Source: Bufo bufo (taxonomy: Eukaryota; Chordata; Amphibia; Anura; Bufonidae). From it: DNA of 64,000 nt. Below the pieces are notes generated by a model, which saw only the letters and a program-made list of their open reading frames with translations, was not told where the DNA came from and did not search any database. Both the position numbers and the translations under genes were made by a program. Shown here piece after piece: positions 44,546 through 54,760 of the stretch (position 1 is its first letter; every line of letters begins with the position of its first letter). The stretch is from assembly GCF_905171765.1 (NCBI RefSeq), contig NC_053393.1, positions 191,855,921 through 191,919,920 of the forward strand, written 5' to 3'.

Positions 44546-45135
44546 CACAAAAAAAAATAAACACTTATACTTACCTCCTTGGCAGCGATGCGATGCAGGC
44601 CTCTTCCGGCCTGTGTCCCACGCTGTACGGCTCAGGCGGCGCGATGACGTCAGCCTAGTGCCTGCAGCCTATCAGAGGAAGGGAAAGGGACACGCCTCTC
44701 CCTCCCCTGCCTCAGCACAGTCATCTGTATCGCTGTCCTGAGGACGGCGATACAGATGACTATGGAGATGAACGCTTTCACAATGGAAGTGTTCATCTCC
44801 CTGTGCCCCGCCGCCGCCCCCCCACTTCTGAGCAGCTCGTGGGGGGGGGGGGGCAATTGCCCCATTGCCCCCCCCCTTCTGGATCTGCCAGTGCTGCCTG
44901 TTGTAGTCCAGAATGCAGTCTGGTTTGGGGACAGTGGTAGTGGTATCACGTACAGCAGCAGGGGAGCTAGTGTTACTGTGAATAGTGGTCAGAGTACAAG
45001 GACATCCCTCTTGTCCTTGTGCTTCACCACCAACATGCTCTCATTGAGGAGAAAGTCTCATTTTCTTAGTGGTTGCCCTACCAGGGATTTAGGGAGGCCT
45101 CTCTGATTTTTGCGTACTGTGCCTCACGTCACAGT
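44546..45135. repeat. G/C-rich repeat with two hairpins and homopolymer G
   Basis: Hairpins lie at about 44720-44762 (CATCTGTATCGC against GCGATACAGATG) and 44763-44801 (GGAGATGAACGC against GTGTTCATCTCC). A G-run of about 12 lies near 44840-44851. Probably part of a dispersed repeat. No gene recognised. Confidence 0.55.
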
Positions 45136-46780
45136 TAGTGATGGACGAACATCTGCTGGGACGGTTCGCGAACACAATTGCTATCAAATGTTTGCGAACC
45201 ACAAGTTCACGGCTGGTCCCATTCATTTTAATGGCAGTCGAACTTGAAAAACCTTCAGCTCATATTTGCAGCCAAGAAATAATTACTAGAAGTGCACAAA
45301 TAGCCCCACAACATGGACAGTGACATGCCAGATGTATTATTCGAATTTGCGATTTCCATTCATTATTTTTTCAATGCGAAATATCGGCAATATAATTTTC
45401 GCGTACGCACATGCGCAAATGCACTTTGCAGTACCCAAATGCACTATAAAGAAAGTATATTCGTATATAACACCCGCTTCAATAATTTTTTTGGGGGGGC
45501 GACTGGTATATCACACCACTAGAAATTATTTGTTCCAATAACAGTTGTCCCTCTATATACCTGCAGTATCGCAGCAGAACCGCACACAACTGCCGCACAA
45601 TACAATACTATATAATATACTTTTCTAACATAGAAAGTATATTATAACATTGTACAAGGAAGGCAATCCATGAGAATATACATGAAGATAAAACGTAACC
45701 TTTAATAATGTTAATATGAGGGTCCATTCACACGTCCGTAAGTGTTTTGCGGATCCGCAAAACACGGACACCGGCAATGTGCATTCCGCAATTTGCGGAC
45801 CGCACATCACCGCCACTATAATAGACAATGCCTAATCTTGTCTGCAATTGCGGACAAGAATAGGACATGTTCTATTTTTTTGTGGAAACGGAAGCACGGA
45901 TACGGAAGTGTTGATCCGCAAATGCGGATGCGGACAGCACATTCCAGCCCCATTGAAAATGAATGGGTCTGCACCCGTTCCGCAAAATTGCGGAACGGAT
46001 GCGGACCCATTTTGCAGACGTGTGAATGGAAAAGATATTCTTCAAAATGAAAATAAATTAAATTATTAAAGTTAAGCAAAAAGCATAGATGTGGTAGGCA
46101 ATAACAAGTGCTCGGCGGCACTAAATCAGAAACCATATGTCCTACCACAATCCGGGGGGTTCCAGTGCACATCCATGAATCCCGGAGGGAAAGCAAAAAC
46201 CTTCTATCCCTGGGCTAGATGATGATGTGGTATTGAAGGACAGGGTGGGCAAAGAACTGTCCCTGATATTGCCCTACCGGGGGGTGCTATTCTGGCCCTG
46301 ATAGCCTAACCACAGACCACCCACCCTGATAAGAGCGACCCCGTCCGGAACCTTACCCTATATAAAAATGGCCCTAGTAACCCCCTAGCCCCTAGACTTC
46401 CAGGTGATCACTATATAGATCTATGTGTTTTTGACTCATTATAAAAGTATATTATAAGTATATCGCACTCCTAGTGTTTGCTGTCCCTAACAGCCTGTCC
46501 CTGCCCCACACAGCAACCTCTCCCTACACTGGCAAAACACTAAATGTAAAATGGCGGCCAGATCCGTTTTTTTTATAAGGTAGGGGGTATGTCCATGTGC
46601 TGAAACGTCTCAATTGGCTGACCTGTACCACCTGATGATTGTGTCATGGGTCAAAGTTCTTCACAATGCAAAAGAATATGGCGGGCGCGAATATCTCCAT
46701 ATGTTCGCATGTTAGGCGAATCGCGAACACGCAAAGTTTGCAGCGAAATGACCGCCGGGCGAACCGCAAGGCCATATCTA
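45136..46780. mobile_element. hAT-type non-autonomous element, copy 2
   Basis: The same family as 22434-23987, collinear over most of its length. Starts TAGTGATGG and ends CCATATCTA. Flanks (GTCACAGT and CTCTGCAA) are not duplicates, so the copy may have been rearranged or one flank lost. Carries the embedded TIR element (about 45720-46029) and the ~110-140 bp missing from copy 1. Confidence 0.82.
45720..46029. mobile_element. Short TIR element embedded in hAT copy 2
   Basis: GGTCCATTCACACGTCCG at the left and ACGTGTGAATGGA at the right, matching the element at 23027-23332. Confidence 0.7.
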
Positions 46781-47719
46781 CTCTGCAATCTCGTTGTGGA
46801 GCAAATATTCAAGAGACGGAGCTCATAGTACCGTATATAAAAATATGATTTTTATTATAACATGATTAAAATATGATATATATAATATGCCGTTAAAAAG
46901 TGAAGGAGAGTAGCAAAGAAAACGCCATCCTGGCGCTGCACACGTATGAATAGAGAAATATAATAATGAATAATAACAAATATATCCAAATGTAATATAA
47001 TTATCAACTATTAAAAAAAATAGTATATATAAAGAGAATATATGGCAAGTATTAGGTGAGTCTAAATCCAAAAATTGGCTACACGGCTAAAGGGTAAAGG
47101 ATTGCATGCAAGTGCTATGATGTCCAAATTGAAAGCAATCCACAATAATAACCAGGTATCAAAAGAACACCTGTGTCCAGTGCCGTATAAAGCCAAAAAG
47201 ACGAGGACTCACCTAAAAGGATAGTGTGCTGTACCAACCAGGATGGCGCTACCCCGACGCGCGTTTCGGCATGCCTTCGTCCAATTTTTTTGATTTAGAC
47301 TCCCCTAATACTTGCCATATATTCTCTTTATATATACTATTTTTTAATAGTTGGTAATTATATTACATCTGGATATATTTGTTATTATTCATTATTATAT
47401 TTCTCTATTTCGCCAGGATGGTGTTTTCTTTGATACTCTCCTTCACTTTTTAACAGCATATTATATATACCGTATTTACTCGAGTATAAGACGAGTTTTT
47501 TGGCACATATTTTTGTGCTCAAAAAGCCCCCTCGTCTTATACTCGAGTCTAGGTCTGTATTATGGCAACTTACATTGCCATAATACAGACCAACAGTGGC
47601 GTAGCTATAGGGGTCGCAGCGGTCGCAATTGCCCCCCAGGAGATGATGAGTAAAGCCCTGGATTATTTATTTGGCTATCTTACTTTGTCTAATAGCTCCA
47701 GTAATAGCAGGCAGTGCGG

Positions 47720-47808
47720 GGGGCGGCGCTCACTCACTGACGTCACACGCCTGCGCCGCCTAGTGAGAGGAGCAGGCGCGTGACGTCAGTGAGTGAGCGC
47801 CGCCAGCC
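47720..47808. repeat. G/C-rich hairpin
   Basis: GGCGGCGCTCACTCACTGAC with its complement near 47786-47806 around a loop containing GCGCCGCCTAG. Arms are about 30 bp with a few mismatches, and each contains TGACGTCA. Confidence 0.85.
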
Positions 47809-47944
47809 TGCACTGCCTGCTATTACCGGAGCTAAGACAAAGTAAGAATCGATATCCAAATAATCTGAGTAAAGAGCTCAGCAATGAGCAATGATTAAAG
47901 TTAAAGTAGTTACTGATTAGTTTATAAATATACTGCTGTGAGCG

Positions 47945-48322
47945 TCGGGGAGTGGGATCTGTGGATGGCACTGTAGGGGGATCTGTGGATGGCAGTGCCA
48001 TCCACAGATCCCCCTACAGTGCCATCCACAGATCTCCCCCCTAAACAGTGCCATCCACAGATCCCCCCTCCCCTAAACAGTGCCATCATGGCACTGTTTA
48101 GGGGAGGGGGGATCTGTGGATGGCACTGTTTAGGGGGGATCTGTGGATGGCACTGTTTAGGGGGGATCTGTGGATGGCACTGTTTAGGGGGGAGATCTGT
48201 GGAGGGCACTGTTTAGGGGAGGGGGGATCTGTGGATGGCACTGTTTAGGGGGGATCTGTGGATGGCACTGTTTAGGGGGGATCTGTGGATGGCACTGTTT
48301 AGGGGGGATCTGTGGATGGCTC
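47945..48322. repeat. ~27-29-bp minisatellite in palindromic arrangement
   Basis: Unit GGATCTGTGGATGGCACTGT plus TTAGGGG. The first units are forward (47948-47998), the next block inverted (about 47998-48080), and the rest forward (about 48086-48320), with the centre at CAGTGCCATCATGGCACTG. Confidence 0.92.
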
Positions 48323-48672
48323 CCTGTATTTAATGCAGAGTGTGTGTGTATATAATGCACACACTCTGCATTAAATACAGGGAGTCAGAGTCAGACTCCC
48401 ATCAATCTGAGTCACCCTCTTGCAGATGTGTGTATATAATGTAGAGTGTGTGCATTATATACACATACACTCTGCATTATAGCTGCATTTCCCACCCTAG
48501 TCTTATACTCGAGTCAATAATTTTTCCCATTTTTTGGGGGTAAAATTAGGGGCCTCGGCTTATACTCGGGTCGGCTTATACTCGAGTATATACGGTATAT
48601 CATATTTTAATCAGGTTATAATAAAAATCATATTTTTATATACGGTACTATTAGCTCCGTCTCTTGTTTATT

Positions 48673-49859
48673 TGCTTGTTTCACTCGGGAGCTGGTACCG
48701 AGTTATTTGCATAGGTGACCTTTGGTGAAATCGGGTGGACACAGTTTCCACTTTCACCATTTGGCCATTTTTGGTCTCTGTTTTCTATTCTTGTTGCGGA
48801 GGCCTGATGGGGAAGACAGGGAGATTGCTACCTCTGTAAACCCCATGGATGTCAATGTGGCTACTGGCTGTGGCATCAAAGAGATGAAATGGTCGGGATT
48901 GGTGCCATCACCGATCTTGGCTGTTGCAGCAGAGTGTCTGCTATATGTTATATCTGACATTTGCTGCGGAAAGGCACACGCAGGGGGAACAATGGGGGCA
49001 CAGAATTGCAGAGGGCTCATTGGTGGTACCTGAGGCTGAGGCTCATTGAGGGTACGAATGGTGGAGATCAGAGCCTGAAAACGACTGCAACACTTTCTCG
49101 TATCACAGCGTACAGTTTAAAACGTGATGTACATGCAATATCTATCTACTCTATCTATCTCATAGTTGCCAGCATTGTAGTTAAATTCAGAGCATTTAAG
49201 CCCCACCCTGGCATACCCACCTATGGGAGGTCCTTACATATCCCCCACCCATTTTCAGCCTGGCTCAGCCCGAATGTTATGAAACAGTAGTAAGGAAGAC
49301 TACAGAGGTCTACATACAGGAGAACAACCAGAAAACAAAATCTGCAACCTATCTTCCTTCACCACCCATGAATAGGGAATCTAAGGCTACCCTTAGGTTA
49401 TCATCAGAGACACTGCAAGGAAGGTTGGAATGGGCTGCTAGGGACTCAGCTTAAACAGGAATATAAAGCTGACTGCAGAGCTCAAAACAGGTTCCAAGAA
49501 TCAAAGTCACATTCAAAGACAAACAGTAACCCTGCCTGTCTCTGGGATTGGATGCCAAGCTAGGAACCTGATTGGCTTGGTGTCCAGCCTCACAGATAGG
49601 TTGACCAACTGGGCCTTAGCCGGTTGGCATAGCAACCATCCTAGAACAGCCATGCACAGAATTATGGCAGGATCTGGCACCAAATTTGATTGACTTTCTC
49701 TGAAAATTAGGTACACTCTCTGCAAATTTGGGACAATTTGGCAAGTACAGTAGGTTGACTAGCTGGGATTTGGCTGGTTGGTATATCTATCTATCTATAC
49801 ATCCTTATTCATTTTAATGCTATATAATGATAATGATGCAGAGAAGAACAATGTGCATA
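48673..49859. other. Unassigned non-coding stretch with TATC microsatellites
   Basis: No gene recognised. Short (TATC)n runs near 49138-49160 and 49783-49798. 48780-49050 may be an old dispersed repeat; the open frame there has no family motif. Confidence 0.45.
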
Positions 49860-50230
49860 TACAGTTGAAACCAGAAGTTTACATACGCTATATAAAAAGA
49901 CACATGCATGTTTTTATCAATATCTGACATGAAATCAGAATAAACCTTTCCTGTTTTCGGTCAATTAGGATTACCATAATTATTATTATTTGCCAAATGT
50001 CAGAATAATGAGAGGGTGAATGTTTTAAAGCATTTTTATTACTTTCTGCAAAATCAAAAGTTTATATACACTAAGATTACTATGCCTTTAAACAATTCTG
50101 GACTGCCCATATGATGATATCATGTGTTTGAAAGCTTCTGTTAGGTTTCTTGGCAACATCTGAGTTAGAGACACACCTGTGGATGTATTTAAATGCACAC
50201 CTGAAATACACTGCTTCTTTGTGTAGCATC

Positions 50231-50935
50231 ATGGGAAAGTCTAAAGAAATCAGCCAAGATATCAGGAAGAGAATTGTGGACTTGCACAAGTCTGGCCCAA
50301 CCTTGGGTGCAATTTCAAGATACCTGAAGGTGCCTCGTTTATCTGTACAAACAATTATATGCAAGTACAAACAAGATGGGAATGTCCAGCCATCATACCG
50401 CTCAGGAAGGAGACTGGTTCTATGTCCCAGAGATTAACATGTTTTAGTCCGACATGTGCATATCAACCCAAGAACAAAAGCAAAAGACCTTGTGAAGATG
50501 ATGGCTGAAGCTCGTAAGATTGTGTTGATATCCAGAGTGAATCAAGTACTATATCAACATGGATTGAAAGGCCACTCTGCCAGGAAGAAGCCATTACTCC
50601 AAAAGAAACATAAAAAGGCCAGATTAATGTATGCAAATGCACATAGGAACAAAGACCTACATTTTTGGAGACATTTCCTATGGTCTGACGAAAATAAAAT
50701 TTTACTTTTTGTCCATAATGACCATCCCTACGTTTGGAGGAAAAAGGGAGAAGCTTGGAAGCCTAAGAACACCATCCCAACTGTGAACAACGGAGGTGGC
50801 AGCATCATGTTGTGGGATTGTTTTGCTGCAGGAGGGACTGGTGCATGTCACAAAATAGATGGCATCATAAGGAAAGAAGATTATGTGGAAATACTGAAGC
50901 AACATCTCAAGAAATCAGCCAGGAAGATAGCCGGA
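50231..50935 (+). pseudogene. Tc1 transposase, N-terminal half only
   Basis: ATG at 50231 (MGKSKEISQDIRKRIVDLHK). A paired-type helix-turn-helix DNA-binding region extends to a stop at 50435-50437, in a stretch where relatives continue. Reading resumes downstream with INPRTKAKDLVKMM, GHSARKKPLL, the catalytic-core start LWSDENK (first Asp), and NNGGGSIMLWDCFAAGG. It ends near KQHLKKSARK, where the inserted sequence begins. The QDNDPKHTS and DLNPIENLW-type segments carrying the other acidic residues are missing. Only the final few residues survive at about 59221-59244. The protein cannot be active; the terminal repeats look usable in trans. Confidence 0.88.
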
Positions 50936-51179
50936 CCCCTGCTGCATGCGCCGACACCGGTGAAATCACCGATGCCGGCGCATTAACCCCTGCACAGCCG
51001 TGGTCAGCGCTGACCGCGGCACATGTGATGTCCGTGCAGGGAGGAAGCAGCCATCAGGTCCCCATGCTGCTGTGACGGGGAACCGATGGCATGGAAGGCA
51101 GTAAAAAAAAAATTTTTCAAGTAAAAAAAAAATATATATATCCTTTTGCCAAAATAAAGGGAAAAAAATTTGTAAAAAG

Positions 51180-52990
51180 TAGAGAAAAAAATTTAAGTAG
51201 ACATATTAGGTATTATCGACCGGCTCTATAAAAATATCACATGACCTAACCACTCAGGTGAATACCGTCAAAAAAATAAAATTTAAAAACTGTGCTAAAC
51301 AAACCATTTTTTGTCACCTTACATCACTAAAAGTGCAACACCAAGTGATCAAAAAGGCGTATACCCCCAAAATAGTACCAATCTAACCGTCACCTCATCC
51401 CGCAAAAAATTAGCCCCTACCTAAGACAATCGCCAAAAAAAATAAAAAAAAATATGAATATGGAGACACTAAAACATATTATTGTTTTTTGTTTCAAAAA
51501 TGCTGTTATTGTGTAAAACTAAATAAATAAAAAAGTAGACATATTAGGTATCTCCGCGTCCGTAACAACCTGCTCTATAAAAATACCACATGACCTGACT
51601 TAACTCTGTAAAAAAAGCCATTTTTTGTCACCTTACATCACCAAAAGTGTAATAGCAAGTGATTAAAAAGTCATATGCACCCCAAAATAGTGCCAATCAA
51701 ACCGTCATCTCACCCTACAAAAATGATACCCTACCTAAGACAATCACCCAAAAACTGAAAAACTATGGCTCTCAGACTATGGAGACACTAAAACATAATA
51801 CCACATGACCTGACTTAACTGTGTAAAAAAAGCCATTTTTTGTCACCTTACATCACCAAAAGTGTAATAGCAAGTGATTAAAAAGTCATATGCACCCCAA
51901 AATAGTGCCAATCAAACCGTCATCTCATCCTAAAAAAATGATTCCCTACCTAAGACAATCACCCAAAAACTAAAAATCTATGGCTCTCAGACTATGGAGA
52001 CACTAAAACATATATTTTTTTTTGTTTAAAAAATTATATTATTGTGTAAAACTTAAATAAATAAAAAAGAGTTATACATATTAGGTATTTCCATGTCCAT
52101 AACGACCGGATCTATAAAAATATCCCATAAACTAACCCCTCAGGTGAACACCGTCAACAAAAACCAAAAAAAAACATTTTACTCTTTTTGTCTCCTTACA
52201 TCACTAAAGGTGCAACACCAAGTGATCAAAAAGGCATATGCCCCCCAAAATAGTTCCAATCTAACCATCACCTCATCCCGCAAAAAATGACACCCTAGCT
52301 AAGACAATCGCCAAATAAAATTATATATATGGCTCTCCGACTATGGAGACACTAAATAATGATTTTTATTGTTTAAAAAATATCATGTGTAATAATTAAA
52401 TAAATAAAAATAAGTAGACATATTAGGTATTGCCGCGCCTGTAAGAACCTGCTCTATAAAAATATCACATGATCTAACACCTCAGGTAAATACCATAAAA
52501 AAATAAAATAAAAGCAGTGTCAAAAAAAGCTATTTTTTGTCATCTTACATTACAAAAAGTGTAATAGCAAGCGATCAGAAAGTCATATGCACCCTATAAT
52601 AGTGCCAATAAAACCGTCATCTCATACCCTAAAAAATTAGCCCCTACACAATACAGTCACCCAAAAAATAAAAAAAAACTACGGTTTTCAGAAAGTGGAG
52701 ACACAAAAAAAAAATCATAAAAAAAAAAAATGCTTTATGTAAAACTGAAACAAACAACAACAAAAAGGTCATATTTGGTTATGTCACATCCGTAACAACC
52801 TGCTCTATAAAAATACCACATAATCTAACCTGTCAGATAAACTTTTGTAAATGACAAAAAATAAAAACTGTGCCAAAGCAGCTATTTTTTGTTACCTTGC
52901 CTCACAAAAAGTGCAATATAGAGCAACCAAAAATCATATCTGCCCAAAATAGTATGAACAAAACTGCCACCTTATCCCATAGTTTCTAAA
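51180..52990. repeat. ~335-350-bp A/T-rich tandem repeat, about five units
   Basis: The landmark ACATATTAGGTAT occurs near 51200, 51538, 52076 and 52421, with a degraded one near 52768. Each unit has CTCTATAAAAATA, CATTTTTTGTCACCTTACAT and AGTGATCAAAAAG. An extra partial unit (about 51585-51990) duplicates CCACATGACCTGACTTAACT. Confidence 0.88.
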
Positions 52991-53083
52991 ATGGGGTCAC
53001 TTTTTTTGGAGTTTCTACTCTAGGGGTGCATCAGGGGGGCTTCAAATGGGACATGGTGTCAAAAAAACAGTCCAGCAAAATCT

Positions 53084-53609
53084 TGTCACGGAACCATGAA
53101 CCAGACGTACAACAAGAGATAAGTGAAAATAAGAAGGCTTTATTGAAAATAAAGCTGTAAAGCAAAAGTCCAAACGGATGGTGAAACCGAGCAGAGTCTT
53201 TGCGAAGCCAGAGGTCAGGAACCAGAAGGGTAGTCAGACGAAGCCAGGATCAGGAACCAGCAGGGTAGTCAGACGAAGCCAGGATCAGGAACCAGCAGGG
53301 TAGTCAGACGAAGCCAGGATCAGGAACCAGCAGGGTAGTCAGACGAAGCCAGGATCAGGAACCAGCAGGGTAGTCAGACGAAGCCAGGATCAGGAACCAG
53401 AAGCAGCAGCAGTCTTAGAAGCATGTGAACACAAGAGGACCAAGCAAGGAACTGAAGCCACAGACCTCCTATATATATGAGCTAGGCATCCAGCTCCTCC
53501 CAGGGGAAGGAGGAGCCGCAGGGTGGAAGGCTACAAGACACCCAGAAACCAAGATGGCCGCCAGCACATGTCAAACGAAGGAGAGCAGCAAGCAGGTAAG
53601 ACCATGACA
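53084..53609 (-). repeat. 3' LTR of the young Gypsy element
   Basis: 526 bp, TGTCAC to ATGACA on the plus strand. Contains about five copies of a 35-bp subrepeat (GTAGTCAGACGAAGCC with AGGATCAGGAACCAGCAG) from about 53230 to 53405. Confidence 0.95.
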
Positions 53610-53620
53610 GTACCTCCCCC

Positions 53621-54760
53621 TCAAGGGCCCCTCCTCCGCGGAGCACAAAACGGTTTCTGAGGGAAGCGTGCGTGGAAGGCTCGGAGCAAGGCAGGAGCAT
53701 GGACATCTGCGGAGGGAACCCAGGAACGCTCCTCTGGACCATAACCACGCCAATGGACCAAAAACTGCAACCGACCGCGGACCAGGCGTGAGTCCAGGAT
53801 ATTGCTCACCTCATATTCCTCACGATTGCCCACTTGGACCGGACGAGGCCGAGGAACCGAGGAAGTGAAACGATTACACACCAGTGGCTTCAACAGGGAG
53901 ACATGAAACACGTTGGAGATCCGCATGCCAGGAGGAAGCGCAAGGGCATAGGCTACCGGGTTTACCCTGCGAAGCACTCGGAAGGGACCAACAAAGCGAG
54001 GCGCCAGCTTGGGAGTGGGCACTCGAAGGTTGAGGTTGCGGGTGGACAACCATACACGGTCTCCGACCTGGTAGGAAGGAGCAGGCGCTCGTCTGCGATC
54101 AGCCTGGAGTCTCTGGCGCTGCGCAGAGACCTCAAGGGACTTCTGGATCTGTACCCAAGAAGCACGTAGGACGGAAAGGTGATCCTCCACAGCCGGAATA
54201 TCCTGGGGAGAGAATACCTCCGGTAACACGGCAGGTTGGAACCCATAATTGGCCATGAAGGGAGACGTCCCAGAGGAAGAGTTCACCGCCGTGTTCCTGG
54301 CAAACTCAGCCCAAGGCAGGAGGTCAACCCAATTGTCTTGGTGATCGGAGACATAGCAACGAAGGAATTGCTCCAAGGCCTGATTGGATCGTTCTGCGGC
54401 CCCATTGGACTGAGGGTGGTAGGCCGAGGAGAAGGAGAGATGAATCCCCAACTGGGAGCAAAAGGCGCGCCAGAACCTGGACACAAACTGACTCCCCCGA
54501 TCCGACACAATCTCCTTAGGCAAACCGTGCAACCGGAAGACCTCCCTGGCAAAAATCGTGGCCAACTCTTGTGCAGAGGGTAACTTCTTGAGAGGAACAC
54601 AGTGGCACATTTTGGAAAACCGATCCACAATCATGAGAATGACCGTATGGCCTCGGGATGCAGGGAGGTCCACAATGAAATCCATCCCCAGGTGTGACCA
54701 TGGGCGCTCTGGGTTGCAGAAGGCCCAACGGAAGGTGCCGAGGGGACTTACTCTGGGCAC
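53621..54760 (-). CDS. Gypsy integrase core and chromodomain (downstream of frameshift)
   Basis: The C-terminal part of pol, out of frame with the upstream ORF. The first ~13 residues (MPRVSPLG...) are out-of-frame sequence before homology begins at ERPWSHLGMDFIVDLP. The integrase core has Asp in LGMDFIVDLP, Asp in VSDRGSQFVSRFW, and Glu after HPQSNGAAERSNQ, so the DDE set is present. It continues through LLPWAEFARN and a GPF/Y-like region (PRFVGPFRVLRRVNPVAYAL) to a chromodomain near the end (NILDSRLVRGRLQFLVHW...WVPSADV), thought to guide integration. It may be translated only if the shift is a copy-specific indel or programmed. A one- or two-base indel in the 54720-54760 region is the only coding lesion seen. 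Confidence 0.88.
   Translation of the reverse strand: MPRVSPLGTFRWAFCNPERPWSHLGMDFIVDLPASRGHTVILMIVDRFSKMCHCVPLKKLPSAQELATIFAREVFRLHGLPKEIVSDRGSQFVSRFWRAFCSQLGIHLSFSSAYHPQSNGAAERSNQALEQFLRCYVSDHQDNWVDLLPWAEFARNTAVNSSSGTSPFMANYGFQPAVLPEVFSPQDIPAVEDHLSVLRASWVQIQKSLEVSAQRQRLQADRRRAPAPSYQVGDRVWLSTRNLNLRVPTPKLAPRFVGPFRVLRRVNPVAYALALPPGMRISNVFHVSLLKPLVCNRFTSSVPRPRPVQVGNREEYEVSNILDSRLVRGRLQFLVHWRGYGPEERSWVPSADVHAPALLRAFHARFPQKPFCAPRRRGP

Larger units (their letters stand above)
47470..48595. mobile_element. TA-flanked inverted-repeat element nested in the previous one
   Basis: Ends CCGTATTTACTCGAGTATAA and TTATACTCGAGTATATACGG with TA on both sides (47468-47469, 48596-48597), as in Tc1/mariner-type insertions. 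The body contains a G/C-rich hairpin, a palindromic minisatellite and inverted CATTATATACACAC pieces (48345-48475). No coding sequence. Confidence 0.85.
46800..48672. mobile_element. Long inverted-repeat element, interrupted by a TA-flanked element
   Basis: The left arm (about 46806-47085) is the reverse complement of 47282-47469 continued at 48598-48665. It includes AAGAGACGGAGCT against AGCTCCGTCTCTT and TACCGTATATAAAAATATGA at the tips. The spacer 47086-47281 holds CCCCGACGCGCGTTTCGG. No transposase. The exact outer ends are uncertain. Confidence 0.8.

Noticed and set aside
48722..49033. 103-residue frame with Cys-rich C-terminus
   Set aside because: No recognisable family; composition and context suggest an old dispersed repeat.
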